A stretch of 64,000 nucleotides of DNA, taken from NCBI GenBank assembly GCA_002067705.1, contig MVRL01000081.1, positions 1-64,000 on the forward strand, read 5' to 3'. The notes below the pieces were generated by a model. That model was not told the origin of the DNA. It saw nothing but the letters and a program-made list of their open reading frames with translations, and searched no databases. This document shows positions 46,114 through 54,114 of this stretch, piece after piece (position 1 is the stretch's first letter; every line of letters starts with the position of its first letter). This stretch comes from Methanosaeta sp. PtaU1.Bin112. GTDB lineage: Archaea; Halobacteriota; Methanosarcinia; Methanotrichales; Methanotrichaceae. The position numbers and the translations under genes are program-made.

Positions 46114-46725
46114 AAAACAGATCTTCTCCCATCCATCACATCCCGGCATTGCTCCCAAAGACTTCGCTCTCGGAAATCCATCTCGCCCAGGGAATTGAAG
46201 AACAGATCATCAAATTCCTGATGCCGTCCTTGGAGATGGTTGAGATAAGCACTGCGGGATGAGGGGTATTCTCCCTCTGGCCAGGCTTCAAGATCATGGT
46301 TTCTCATTAAAAAATCTTTCTCATGGCTCGGCTCTTCAACCCGCCAGCAGCTTATCGGCGATCTGTTCCATCGCCGGCACAGCAGGAACCGCCTCTCCTT
46401 TCAAGCATACTTTGAAAACCCCTTTACCAAATGGCAATGCTCCAATGACCTTATTCTTGTCCACCATCTCCAGGAGTTCTATTGAGTTCTCATCGATTCG
46501 TGTCCACTAATGAGCACGCTGGAAGCTCTCCGCAAGAAATGGGCTCTGCTGATCATCAACACCATCGGTTATCATTAACCAAAGTGGATTGCGGCAAGAG
46601 ACAGCAAATCCGCAGAAAGCCATTTGATCTGCCAAAGGATGCCTATCCCTATATGGATGCATCCCCTGACAAAGATGCAATAAATCCCAAAACCTATTTA
46701 CCCTTTCGCATAACTGGTCCTTGCC
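46114..46725. other. Gene-poor stretch with fragmentary frames upstream of mmp10
   Basis: About 610 bases with only short frames. On the minus strand one frame (46086-46307, about 73 residues) has no good ribosome binding site. Another (46336-46467) encodes MVDKNKVIGALPFGKGVFKV and a C-terminal MEQIADKLLAG. Its frame extends upstream without a start codon to a stop at about 46508, so it looks like the tail of a lost gene. On the plus strand, MSTLEALRKKWALLIINTIG (46511-46579) ends in an early stop and resembles the start of a small winged-helix protein. I read this as a degraded segment. Confidence 0.4.
46336..46467 (-). pseudogene. Probable C-terminal remnant of an unidentified gene
   Basis: 43 codons from ATG 46467, with a GGAG directly against the start and no correct spacing. 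The in-frame upstream sequence (RIDENSIELLE) is also protein-like and lacks a start codon before a stop. The peptide VIGALPFGKGVFKVCLKG looks like the last strand-helix of a small alpha/beta protein. I do not recognise the family. It may still be a translated mini-protein. Confidence 0.3.
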
Positions 46726-47943
46726 ATGGAGATACTTGCCGATGTTGGTGGAAGGCCGGGCTTGGATTGCAAAGGCTTTTGCAGCTACTGTTATTTCAGA
46801 GGAGTAAAGAGCGTCCCACCATTCGGCTGCAAGCATTGCATGCCCTTTCAGAAGGGCTGCGATTACTGCTCCCGCGCAATTGTTGAGGGATATCCGGGCT
46901 TCAAGCCCATGGATGCTGTCGCATTTGAGGTGGCGGGGAAATGCATGGGCAGCATCCCGGATAAGGTCGTCATCAGCGGTGGCGGGGATCTGAGCTGCTA
47001 TCCTGACCTTCTGCCCCTCACAAAGATGCTCTCTCAGGGCATAGTTCCTGTGGCTCTGGGCTATACCTCAGGAAAGGGATTTACTAGCGCAAATGATGCA
47101 AGGGCACTCGTTGAGGCAGGAGTGACCGAGGTCTCATTTACCGTTTTTTCCACGAACCCGAAGCTGCGCCGCCAGTATATGAACGATAAAAACGCAGAGA
47201 TTGCGCTTGAGTGCCTCAGAATATTCTGTAAGAGCTGTGAGGTTTACGCTGCTGCGGTTCTTATCCCGGGAGTCAACGACGGAGCGGAGCTGGAGAAGAC
47301 CTGCCGCGACCTGGAGGAGATGGGTGCGAAAGGACTGATCCTGATGAGGTTTGCCAATGCTCGCGATCAGGGGCTGATCCTGGGAAATGCTCCTATCATC
47401 GAAGGCATAACGCCCCATTCTGTTGATGAGTTTCGGGAAATTGTCACCGATATGGCAGCGAGACATCGCTTGCGCGTGACTGGAACTCCTCTCTGGGACC
47501 CGCTCACAGGAGCGCCTTTCGCCCTGGCTCGCCATCCGGAAATGGTCTCTCTTCTGCCGCCTCTGCGCCGGTGTGCAACAATCATAACCAGCAGAATCGC
47601 ACAGCCTCTGCTTGCAGCCATATTCTCCCAAATGGGCGAAAAGGTGAATGTGCTGGCCGTAAACAAGGATGTCGGTTGCCTGATAACCATTGAGGATTTT
47701 ATGGATCTGGATCTCAGCGAAATCAAGGATACCGTCATCATTCCCGGCCGCACCCTGGCCCATGAGAAGGAGATAAAGAAGGCGCTGGGACGCGATGGCC
47801 GGGAAAGGATTGTTGCTCGGGGTCCGGACAGGCTCACCGTAGATGGAGAGATGAGCATCTCCATGACCGAAGAGGAGGTTTTGGATATAGAGAGGGAAGC
47901 CTTCGAGGAGCTCATCGAGGCCATAAACGCCTTGGGCGTTTAA
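46726..47943 (+). CDS. mmp10: Mmp10, methyl-coenzyme M reductase arginine methylase (radical SAM)
   Basis: 405 residues. MEILADVGGRPGLDC at the N-terminus is followed by the radical SAM cluster motif C-x3-C-x2-C in CKGFCSYCYF (about 15-24). The extra cysteine set PFGCKHCMPFQKGCDYC (about 32-48) is typical of the methanogenesis-marker-10 family. This cobalamin-dependent enzyme methylates a conserved arginine in the McrA active site, giving 5-methylarginine. Its presence marks the genome as a methanogen or relative. The C-terminal domain holds NVLAVNKDVGCLITIEDF. It is a single gene; the region upstream is degraded. Confidence 0.92.
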   Translation: MEILADVGGRPGLDCKGFCSYCYFRGVKSVPPFGCKHCMPFQKGCDYCSRAIVEGYPGFKPMDAVAFEVAGKCMGSIPDKVVISGGGDLSCYPDLLPLTKMLSQGIVPVALGYTSGKGFTSANDARALVEAGVTEVSFTVFSTNPKLRRQYMNDKNAEIALECLRIFCKSCEVYAAAVLIPGVNDGAELEKTCRDLEEMGAKGLILMRFANARDQGLILGNAPIIEGITPHSVDEFREIVTDMAARHRLRVTGTPLWDPLTGAPFALARHPEMVSLLPPLRRCATIITSRIAQPLLAAIFSQMGEKVNVLAVNKDVGCLITIEDFMDLDLSEIKDTVIIPGRTLAHEKEIKKALGRDGRERIVARGPDRLTVDGEMSISMTEEEVLDIEREAFEELIEAINALGV

Positions 47944-48047
47944 GTTGAGAAAAAAGTGTCAGAGTGAGACCGCTCTAGAATATGGAAGATTCGATGGGAA
48001 AAAGGAAGTTCGGTAAGGTAGAAAGATGGAAAAGTCGGGCCGCAGCT

Positions 48048-48329
48048 CTATCGCATCTTTGCTTCCACCATATCTTCCCGAAGTTTGCAGAGGTTCTCTG
48101 CGCCGCGTACATAGAACCAATAGTGCACAATTACCAGCAGGCCCCATCCAACCGGCGAATAGTACACAGCCCAAACGGGAGCAATCGTGATCGTGCCCAT
48201 CATGTTAAGAGCCAGCCATATGATGTTCACAATCAGATAGATGGCAATGTGAAGCTGGAAAAGTTTCATCTGGTCCGATACATGGGCTTCTCTAAAGAGC
48301 CTTTTGTACTCATCAATTGTGCTTGTCAT
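48048..48329 (-). CDS. 2TM-domain membrane protein
   Basis: 93 residues. Two membrane helices (IAIYLIVNIIWLALNMMG and YYSPVGWGLLVIVHYWFYV) are flanked by charged helices, matching the 2TM domain often found attached to histidine kinases or alone. The ATG at 48329 has GGTGG about 6 bases upstream; GTG 48338 lies too close to that site. Function unknown, possibly a membrane regulator. It is divergent from the winged-helix gene at 48609. Confidence 0.7.
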   Translation of the reverse strand: MTSTIDEYKRLFREAHVSDQMKLFQLHIAIYLIVNIIWLALNMMGTITIAPVWAVYYSPVGWGLLVIVHYWFYVRGAENLCKLREDMVEAKMR

Positions 48330-48608
48330 TTCTTCCACCCACCATATAATTAGGATTAATTGCGTGCTTGAACAATTTAAAGTTAATTGATCGGATTTAA
48401 TTTTATTTTATTAAATTAATGTTTTTTTAAATTTCGGCTTTTCGCGATACACCTCTCTTTTTTGTTCTCAGGTCCAACTAATGATTATTAATACGTATCA
48501 ATTATAAGGAGAATAGTGTTGGTCAGATCTGTAGTTTCTGACTTTACATAATCGTCTATATGATCATATAATCTCTAACGATAAGTGAAAAATACAGGAA
48601 GTCAGATC

Positions 48609-48860
48609 ATGAAGAGAAGCAAACATGAGATATTTTCTAAAATACTGGAAATATGCTTAAACGGAGCCAGCAAAACGAAGATCGTATACCAGGCAAACCT
48701 CAACTTCAGAACTGTAAATCCCTATCTGGACATCCTCATTAAAAACAATCTATTAGAGGCCAGCAAAGATAATCATATATTATATAAGACTACCAGGGAA
48801 GGCGCTAATATGCAGGAGACCATAAGCAAAGTCAATGACATGCTGCTGCAAGAATTATGA
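48609..48860 (+). CDS. Small winged-helix DNA-binding protein (HTH_45 type)
   Basis: 83 residues. The pattern KHEIFSKILEICLNGASKTK, NFRTVNPYLDILIKNNLLE and YKTTREG is the archaeal winged-helix type that regulates transcription, often as dimers. The C-terminal helix (METIS-like, ISKVNDMLLQEL) likely dimerises it. The ATG at 48609 has AGGA about 9 bases upstream; GTG 48585 is unlikely. The strongly AT-rich region 48340-48600 carries the promoters of this gene and the divergent 2TM gene. Confidence 0.85.
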   Translation: MKRSKHEIFSKILEICLNGASKTKIVYQANLNFRTVNPYLDILIKNNLLEASKDNHILYKTTREGANMQETISKVNDMLLQEL

Positions 48861-48869
48861 TCTGTCCAA

Positions 48870-49559
48870 TTACTGCACTCGCTTCAGTGGTATCTGTCCA
48901 TTGTGCAGCGCCGTAGCCAGCAATGCTCCGGAGAAGCCTATCTCCTCTAAGGCCATCAGATCTTCTTCTCCCTTTACACCGCCTCCCAGTATGAGCGGAT
49001 GCCCGGCTGTGGCCCTGGCTTCCTCCAGAAACTGCATATCAATCCCTGCAGATGTGCCCACTCTATCCAGTTCCAGAAGGATGACACCTTGCAGCGCGAG
49101 GTCGTTTAACCTCTTCAGAAGCTGCAGAGGCGTCATTTCGGCCAACTGAGGATCGCGAGAGAGTATCATCCTCTTCTTCATATCAATGCTTACGATTATC
49201 TCTTTTCTCATTGCAGCCGCTTCGATGAGCGAAAGCGAAGCCGTCTCCGTGCCCAGCACAATTGATGCAGATGCAGGCAGATTGTCCAGCTCGCATGCTC
49301 TGGAAATGCCCGTATCGGCCATGGCCTTTGTCCAAGAGGAGATCTGTTCTATGACCGGCAAATTATCGCCCCGGCCCATCAGCAGATCCAGGTCGGCGAT
49401 ATATACCTCTCTGGGGCGGATCTCCTGTATAATGCCCAGAGGCTCGGATGAGGATACGATTCTGGAAAAGCAGGCTATAGGCTCATAACAGCCCCTCTCT
49501 CCGCGAACGGCGTGAACAACAGCACCATTAAGTATATCGAGGACGAAGATGCATCGCAC
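48870..49559 (-). CDS. HisA-like TIM-barrel protein next to mfnB
   Basis: 229 residues with the HisA/HisF half-barrel pattern: VLDILNGAVVHAVRGER at the N-terminus, VYIADLDLLMG mid-protein and LILGGGVKGEEDL near the end as phosphate-binding loops. The frame starts with GTG at 49559 (VRCIFVLD), supported by GGGAG 5 bases upstream. Methanogens carry such HisA-related proteins of unassigned function outside the his operon. The divergent mfnB gene starts 27 bases away, so the pair shares a control region. A role in C1-cofactor synthesis is a reasonable guess but not shown. Confidence 0.75.
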   Translation of the reverse strand: MRCIFVLDILNGAVVHAVRGERGCYEPIACFSRIVSSSEPLGIIQEIRPREVYIADLDLLMGRGDNLPVIEQISSWTKAMADTGISRACELDNLPASASIVLGTETASLSLIEAAAMRKEIIVSIDMKKRMILSRDPQLAEMTPLQLLKRLNDLALQGVILLELDRVGTSAGIDMQFLEEARATAGHPLILGGGVKGEEDLMALEEIGFSGALLATALHNGQIPLKRVQ

Positions 49560-49586
49560 GATTGCTCCCTTCGGGATTGGATGAAT

Positions 49587-50288
49587 ATGAGATTGTTGGT
49601 TAGCCCTATGAATATCGAAGAAGCTCAAGCGGCCCTGGCCGGCGGTGCAGACATAATAGATGTAAAAAATCCCAAAGAAGGATCGCTTGGCGCGAACTTT
49701 CCCTGGGCCATACGGGCAGTGGCAGACCTTGTTCGAGGTCGGGTGCCGGTTTCCGCCACCATCGGGGATCTGGAATTCAAGCCGGGCACTGCAAGCCTGG
49801 CTGCTTTGGGTGCAGCGAGCTCCGGTGCCGAATACGTGAAAGCTGGCCTCTTAGGCGTGAAGACTCCTTTGCAGGCGGAAGAGATGATGGCAGGCATAGT
49901 GCGAGCAGTCAAGGACTACGATGCCGAAAAGAAGGTAGTGGCATCAGCCTACTCAGACTACGCCCGAGTGGGATCCATCTCGCCTCACCTCCTGCCTGCA
50001 GCTGCAGCCAGTGCCGGAGCGGACGTCGTCATGGTGGACACAGCCATAAAAGACGGAAAGCCTACCTTTGATTTCATGAGCGAGCAGGACTTGTATGACT
50101 TTATTGATCTGGGTCATGCCAATGGTCTAAAGGTAGCAATCGCCGGGAATATCGCCTTTGCTCATCTGGAGCTTCTCAGGAGACTGCAGCCGGACATCAT
50201 CGGTGTGCGCGGCATTGTCTGCGGAGGAGATCGCAGGAGTGCAGTACAAAGGGAGCTGGTAGAAAAGGTTAAGGCAGCTATGGCATAG
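49587..50288 (+). CDS. mfnB: (5-formylfuran-3-yl)methyl phosphate synthase
   Basis: 233 residues. MRLLVSPMNIEEAQAALAGG, DIIDVKNPKEGSLGANFP, TIGDLEFKPG and YVKAGLLGVKTP are the family signatures, with the Lys residues of the TIM-barrel active site in DVKNP and VKAG. It condenses two glyceraldehyde-3-phosphates to the furan precursor of methanofuran. The start at 49587 is the first Met matching the family N-terminus; the frame remains open upstream without evidence of coding. It is divergent from the HisA-like gene with a short shared spacer. Confidence 0.9.
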   Translation: MRLLVSPMNIEEAQAALAGGADIIDVKNPKEGSLGANFPWAIRAVADLVRGRVPVSATIGDLEFKPGTASLAALGAASSGAEYVKAGLLGVKTPLQAEEMMAGIVRAVKDYDAEKKVVASAYSDYARVGSISPHLLPAAAASAGADVVMVDTAIKDGKPTFDFMSEQDLYDFIDLGHANGLKVAIAGNIAFAHLELLRRLQPDIIGVRGIVCGGDRRSAVQRELVEKVKAAMA

Positions 50289-50302
50289 CCCTCAGCTATT
50301 TA

Positions 50303-50764
50303 TTATTTTTTAAGAGATCCCAAGAGCCGGTCGATGAAACCAATTTGGCCTTTGAGTATCTTTTTCCTGGCCGTCTCAATATCAAGCCATTCGGCCTTAT
50401 CGACCTCTGGAAATTCTCTCACCAATCCGGAATTTCTCGGCCATTCCATGGAAAATTTATTGCTCTTGGCCTTAGAGGCATCAAAGTCTGATTGATTTGC
50501 CCACACATGGACAATCTTCTTTCGGGACTGCGAGATCTCCCCCAGGTCTATGAACTGCCCTGCGACCTCGAATCCGGTTTCCTCTTTGAATTCTCTTTTT
50601 GCAGCCTCAAGAGGGCTCTCATGCTCTTCAAATACACCTTTGGGTATCGACCAGGCGCCCTCATCTTTTCCTGACCAAAAAGGGCCGCCAGGATGGACGA
50701 GCAGCACTTGCAGCTTTTCCCCAATAAACCTGAATAAAAGAATACCACCGCTATGCATGCTCAT
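50303..50764 (-). CDS. Nudix hydrolase
   Basis: 153 residues. The Nudix box is intact in WSIPKGVFEEHESPLEAAKR followed by EFKEETGFEVA (G-x5-E-x7-REUxEExGU form). The N-terminal GGILLFR and C-terminal EWLDIETARKKI complete the fold. It hydrolyses a nucleoside diphosphate linked to another group. Similarity to the GuaA-linked or MutT-like housekeeping group cannot be separated from sequence. It is convergent with mfnB. Confidence 0.85.
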   Translation of the reverse strand: MSMHSGGILLFRFIGEKLQVLLVHPGGPFWSGKDEGAWSIPKGVFEEHESPLEAAKREFKEETGFEVAGQFIDLGEISQSRKKIVHVWANQSDFDASKAKSNKFSMEWPRNSGLVREFPEVDKAEWLDIETARKKILKGQIGFIDRLLGSLKK

Positions 50765-50888
50765 CTTAAAGCCTCTGCAATAATGCTCAACTTAATTTCT
50801 AATATCCAGCCATAGCCAAAAAAACCTTTCGTTTCGGATAATCATGCAAAAGCTTTTTCCGCCAGCTGAATTCAAAGGAAGACTCGAC

Positions 50889-52271
50889 ATGGGCGCACTA
50901 TCATTTGAGATTATAAAGAAGGATAATCAGTCGCGTGCAAGGCTTGGGCTGATAAAGACCAAGAGGGGAGATATACAGACACCTTATCTCGTTCCGGTGG
51001 CAACATTGGGAAGCGTGAGAGCTCTGGGCGCCGATGATCTGCATAGTTTAGGCGCACAGTGCACCCTTGCTAATACCTACCATCTTCATCTGATGCCGGG
51101 TGATATGCTGATCAAGCAGATGGGTGGATTGCACCGTTTCATGGGATTTGACCGGCCTGTGTTCACTGATTCCGGCGGCTTTCAGGCATTTTCCCTGGGC
51201 TTTGCCAGAGAGCATAATATCGGCAAGATAGGCAATATCTTTCCAGATGAGCTGGCATCAAATGGCCGGTGTGCCAATGCTATGAGTTCTTCCGGCAAAG
51301 ATGATGATCCTTCTGGCATTTATCAGGATTTCCGAAAGAGGTATGATGACGATTGCGCCGGAGAAGAAGATGGCAGAAGAGGCGTCATACGGCATATTGA
51401 TAGTGATAAGGATAGTGAAAGCAGGAGAGCAAAGCCGAAGCCCGCGAAGAAAGAGAATCTGACCAGGATCACCGATGAGGGCATCTCCTTTAAGTCCCTC
51501 TCAGACGGAGCCTGGCATTTCCTGAATGCGGAAAAGTCAATGAAGATCCAGTCAAACCTGGGGTCCGATATCATCATGGCATTTGACGAGTGCACTTCTC
51601 CCCTCTCGGATTATGATTATACCAGGCGGGCAATGCAGAGAAGCCATGTCTGGGCGGAGCAGTCCATTCGCTATCATGATAGTGATCAGGCTCTCTATGG
51701 CATAATACAGGGCGGATGGTTCGAGGATTTAAGACGGGAGAGCACAGAAGCCATCTCTGCCCAGCCTTTTGACGGAATCGCCATCGGAGGCTCACTTGGA
51801 AACAGCAAGCAGGATATGCATCAGGTTCTGGATTGGACGATTCCCAGGCTGGACGACGACCGGCCGCGCCATCTTCTGGGAATAGGGGAAATCGATGACA
51901 TACTTGAGTGCGTGGCCCGGGGAATCGATACCTTTGACTGCGTCTCTCCCACCAGAATAGCCAGGAGGGGAAGCCTCTTGCTCTCGCCTCGATCGGGCGG
52001 CTTAAAAGACAATAAGTTCCACATCAATATCAAGTCGGCGAAATTCAAAGAAGATCCGTCTCCCATCGATCCCAATTGCTCCTGTTCGACCTGTCGCACC
52101 TACTCGCGGGCCTATCTCCACCATCTCTACGTATCCAGGGAGCTGTCCTATTTCCGGCTGGCTACGCTGCATAATCTGCATTTCATGTTTGCCTTCATGG
52201 AAGAGATCAGGGAAAGCATCAGGACGGACACATTCGCGGATATGAAAGAGCAATGGCTGAGAACGAGTTGA
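50889..52271 (+). CDS. tgt: Bacterial-type tRNA-guanine transglycosylase with an insertion
   Basis: 460 residues, about 85 more than bacterial Tgt. The catalytic base Asp is in FTDSGGFQAFSLG (about residue 86). The nucleophile is in DTFDCVSPTRIARRG, and the zinc site is CSCSTCRTYSRAYLHHL with a downstream His. QGGWFEDLRRES also matches. The pattern is that of queuine/preQ1 exchange at tRNA position 34 and lacks the PUA domain of archaeosine TGT. Between FSLG and the ITDEGISF segment sits a charged, low-complexity insertion of about 75 residues, likely a surface loop. GGAAG is 7 bases before ATG 50889. It is 4 bases from a YhhQ-like transporter gene. Confidence 0.88.
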   Translation: MGALSFEIIKKDNQSRARLGLIKTKRGDIQTPYLVPVATLGSVRALGADDLHSLGAQCTLANTYHLHLMPGDMLIKQMGGLHRFMGFDRPVFTDSGGFQAFSLGFAREHNIGKIGNIFPDELASNGRCANAMSSSGKDDDPSGIYQDFRKRYDDDCAGEEDGRRGVIRHIDSDKDSESRRAKPKPAKKENLTRITDEGISFKSLSDGAWHFLNAEKSMKIQSNLGSDIIMAFDECTSPLSDYDYTRRAMQRSHVWAEQSIRYHDSDQALYGIIQGGWFEDLRRESTEAISAQPFDGIAIGGSLGNSKQDMHQVLDWTIPRLDDDRPRHLLGIGEIDDILECVARGIDTFDCVSPTRIARRGSLLLSPRSGGLKDNKFHINIKSAKFKEDPSPIDPNCSCSTCRTYSRAYLHHLYVSRELSYFRLATLHNLHFMFAFMEEIRESIRTDTFADMKEQWLRTS

Positions 52272-52275
52272 ATGC

Positions 52276-52920
52276 ATGATAAAATTGAGAATTGATAAAG
52301 CTCAGGCTGCGGTAATCCTATCCGGCCTTTACCTCTTCTTCTCCCTGGCAGGAAACATAGCCGCCACCAAGGTCACCTACTTCGGCGGCCTGGTAATGGA
52401 CGCAGGCTTCATTTACTCTTTGACCTTTACCTGGCGCGATCTCATACACAAGCAGCTCGGCCAGAAGGCGGCGATAACCACCATCTGGCTCTCAGCAGCA
52501 ATCAATCTTCTCGCGGCTCTATACTTCCAGCTGGTGGTCATGATGCCGGCGCAAACTGACTGGGCTAGCGCCGGAGGCCAGGCTGCATGGGAGTTTCTCT
52601 TTTCCCTGCAGATGAGAATTGTGCTGGCGTCAATCCTCACGGCGCTGGTGGCTGAGCTGATAGATACAAAGGTATACCAGCTCTGGACGCGCGGCGGCAG
52701 AGAGAGCTGGCCGCAATGGACGCGGGTCTTTATCTCCAACTCGATATCAATTCCGGTGGACAGTCTGATGTTTCCTATCATCGCCTTTGCCGGAGTCCTG
52801 GGAATCGAGGCGCTGCATCAGATGGTCTGGACGAACATCATCGTCAAAGCGCTGGTCACCGCGCTGGTCTTCTGGACGATCTACCTGGTGCCGGAAAAAC
52901 CGATTTACGAGGAGAGATGA
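52276..52920 (+). CDS. Queuosine-precursor transporter (YhhQ/VUT family)
   Basis: 214 residues with five or six membrane helices. GNIAATKVTYFGGLVMDAG and FTWRDLIHKQLGQKAA are family motifs, as are VYQLWTR and FISNSISIPVDSLMF in the second half. The family imports queuine, preQ1 or preQ0. Placed directly after tgt, it most likely supplies the base used for tRNA modification. The two form a compact salvage operon. An alternative is import of preQ0 for archaeosine. Confidence 0.85.
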   Translation: MIKLRIDKAQAAVILSGLYLFFSLAGNIAATKVTYFGGLVMDAGFIYSLTFTWRDLIHKQLGQKAAITTIWLSAAINLLAALYFQLVVMMPAQTDWASAGGQAAWEFLFSLQMRIVLASILTALVAELIDTKVYQLWTRGGRESWPQWTRVFISNSISIPVDSLMFPIIAFAGVLGIEALHQMVWTNIIVKALVTALVFWTIYLVPEKPIYEER

Positions 52921-53288
52921 GACAAATTGCAAGCCTGCTTCAGAAAGTGAATTGCTGGGATGTGTCAACCATTTGCTGTGGGCAAATCGCGCATAATGGT
53001 GATATGGTATTTTGAAAAAATATTGTCCTGTTTCTGCATGAACACAACGGGGAAAATCGTTAATTTATAATGTTATCTGTATTATTCATAAGATATTGAA
53101 ATTGTTTTTTGAAAAGAAGTTTCCGACTAAATGTAGGTTAATTTCGACCTATAACAATAATCATATTAATATGGTATTGATCCTATCTAATAAAACCGTT
53201 AATATTTGTTTGATATTTAATAGATAAAAGATCTATATTTAAAAGAATTACAAATTTATTATAATATATTAGATATGGTAAAATCTAT

Positions 53289-53296
53289 TTATATAT
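53289..53296 (+). promoter_or_regulatory. Putative TATA box for the repeat-protein operon
   Basis: TTTATATA about 120 bases upstream of the start codon at 53410 would place transcription start near 53320, leaving a leader that includes the palindrome at 53365-53379. Confidence 0.4.
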
Positions 53297-53364
53297 GATC
53301 TTGCCAAAGGCATGATAATGATAGATAGTAATAATAATACAATCAGAAACTATCGAAAAAATAA

Positions 53365-53379
53365 CCTAGATAATCTAGG
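53365..53379. promoter_or_regulatory. Perfect palindrome upstream of the repeat-protein gene
   Basis: CCTAGA-TAA-TCTAGG is a perfect 6-bp inverted repeat, 31 bases before the start codon at 53410. It may be the operator of a dimeric regulator or an RNA hairpin in the leader. Confidence 0.35.
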
Positions 53380-53409
53380 ATTTGCGGATGATACTAAATG
53401 GTGAGGACA

Positions 53410-54105
53410 ATGTCTGTATATTTGAAAAAAATTTTTATTTGTGCCTGCATATTCGCGGTAATCTCAATTGGCATTTGCTCTGGAACTGCAAGTCTTTATG
53501 GAATGCCGCAAAAATGCATGCCTCATAAAGAAACTGCTTGCGGGAATAACCAGATAAATCAAAATCTGAATCAGAATGCATTTGGCTTGAGCGGATTTGG
53601 CGGCAGCGCTACAGGATTTAGTGGCAGTCCAGGCGGAATTGTGTGGCTTCCTCAAAATGGAATCAATATCGCCAATGCCAATGGCGGCAAAAATACCATA
53701 AATCAGAATCTGAACCAGAATGCATTCGGCCTGAGTGGATTTGGCGGCAGTGCAGGCGGAATTGTCTGGCTTCCTCAAAATGGAATCAATATCGCCAATG
53801 CTAATGGTGGCAAAAATACTATTAATCAGAATCTGAACCAGAATGCATTCGGATTGAGCGGATTTGGCGGCAGCGCAGGCGGAATTGTGGGGCTTCCTCA
53901 AAATGGAATCAATATCGCCAATGCTAATGGTGGAAAAAATACCATAAACCAGAATCTGAACCAGAATGCATTGGGCCTTTGTGGATTTGGCGGCAGCGCA
54001 GGCGGAATTATCTGGCTTCCTCAAAATGGAATCAATATCGCCAATGTCAACGGTGGAAATAACCAGATTAACCAGAATTTAAATGAAAATGCATTTGGAG
54101 GATAG
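53410..54105 (+). CDS. Exported Gln/Asn-rich tandem-repeat protein with curlin-like repeats
   Basis: 231 residues. The signal peptide (1-27) has KK then a hydrophobic core. After a short Cys-containing segment come five copies of an N/Q-rich motif (INQNLNQNAFG), alternating with LSGFGGSAGGIVWLPQNG and INIANANGG. The DNA repeat period is 123 bases (41 residues) for copies 2-5 and 144 bases between the first two. Regularly spaced Asn, Gln and Gly in strand-turn-strand units, exported and in tandem, is the design of curlin/CsgA-type amyloid subunits. Methanothrix sheaths are known to be amyloid-like, although their known protein is different. GGTGA is 5 bases before ATG 53410. The next gene begins 9 bases after its stop. 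Confidence 0.75.
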   Translation: MSVYLKKIFICACIFAVISIGICSGTASLYGMPQKCMPHKETACGNNQINQNLNQNAFGLSGFGGSATGFSGSPGGIVWLPQNGINIANANGGKNTINQNLNQNAFGLSGFGGSAGGIVWLPQNGINIANANGGKNTINQNLNQNAFGLSGFGGSAGGIVGLPQNGINIANANGGKNTINQNLNQNALGLCGFGGSAGGIIWLPQNGINIANVNGGNNQINQNLNENAFGG

Positions 54106-54114
54106 GAGTCTTCC

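Larger units (their letters stand above)
52921..53397. other. AT-rich regulatory region before the repeat-protein cluster
   Basis: About 480 bases without a gene, much more AT-rich than the preceding operon. It includes a TATA-like TTTATATA near 53289-53296 and a palindrome at 53365-53379 (listed separately). The length and composition point to elaborate control of the following exported-protein genes. Confidence 0.5.

Noticed and set aside
46086-46307. Minus-strand frame of 73 residues overlapping the HMA gene
   Set aside because: Overlaps a well-supported gene start, has no good ribosome binding site and no family pattern.
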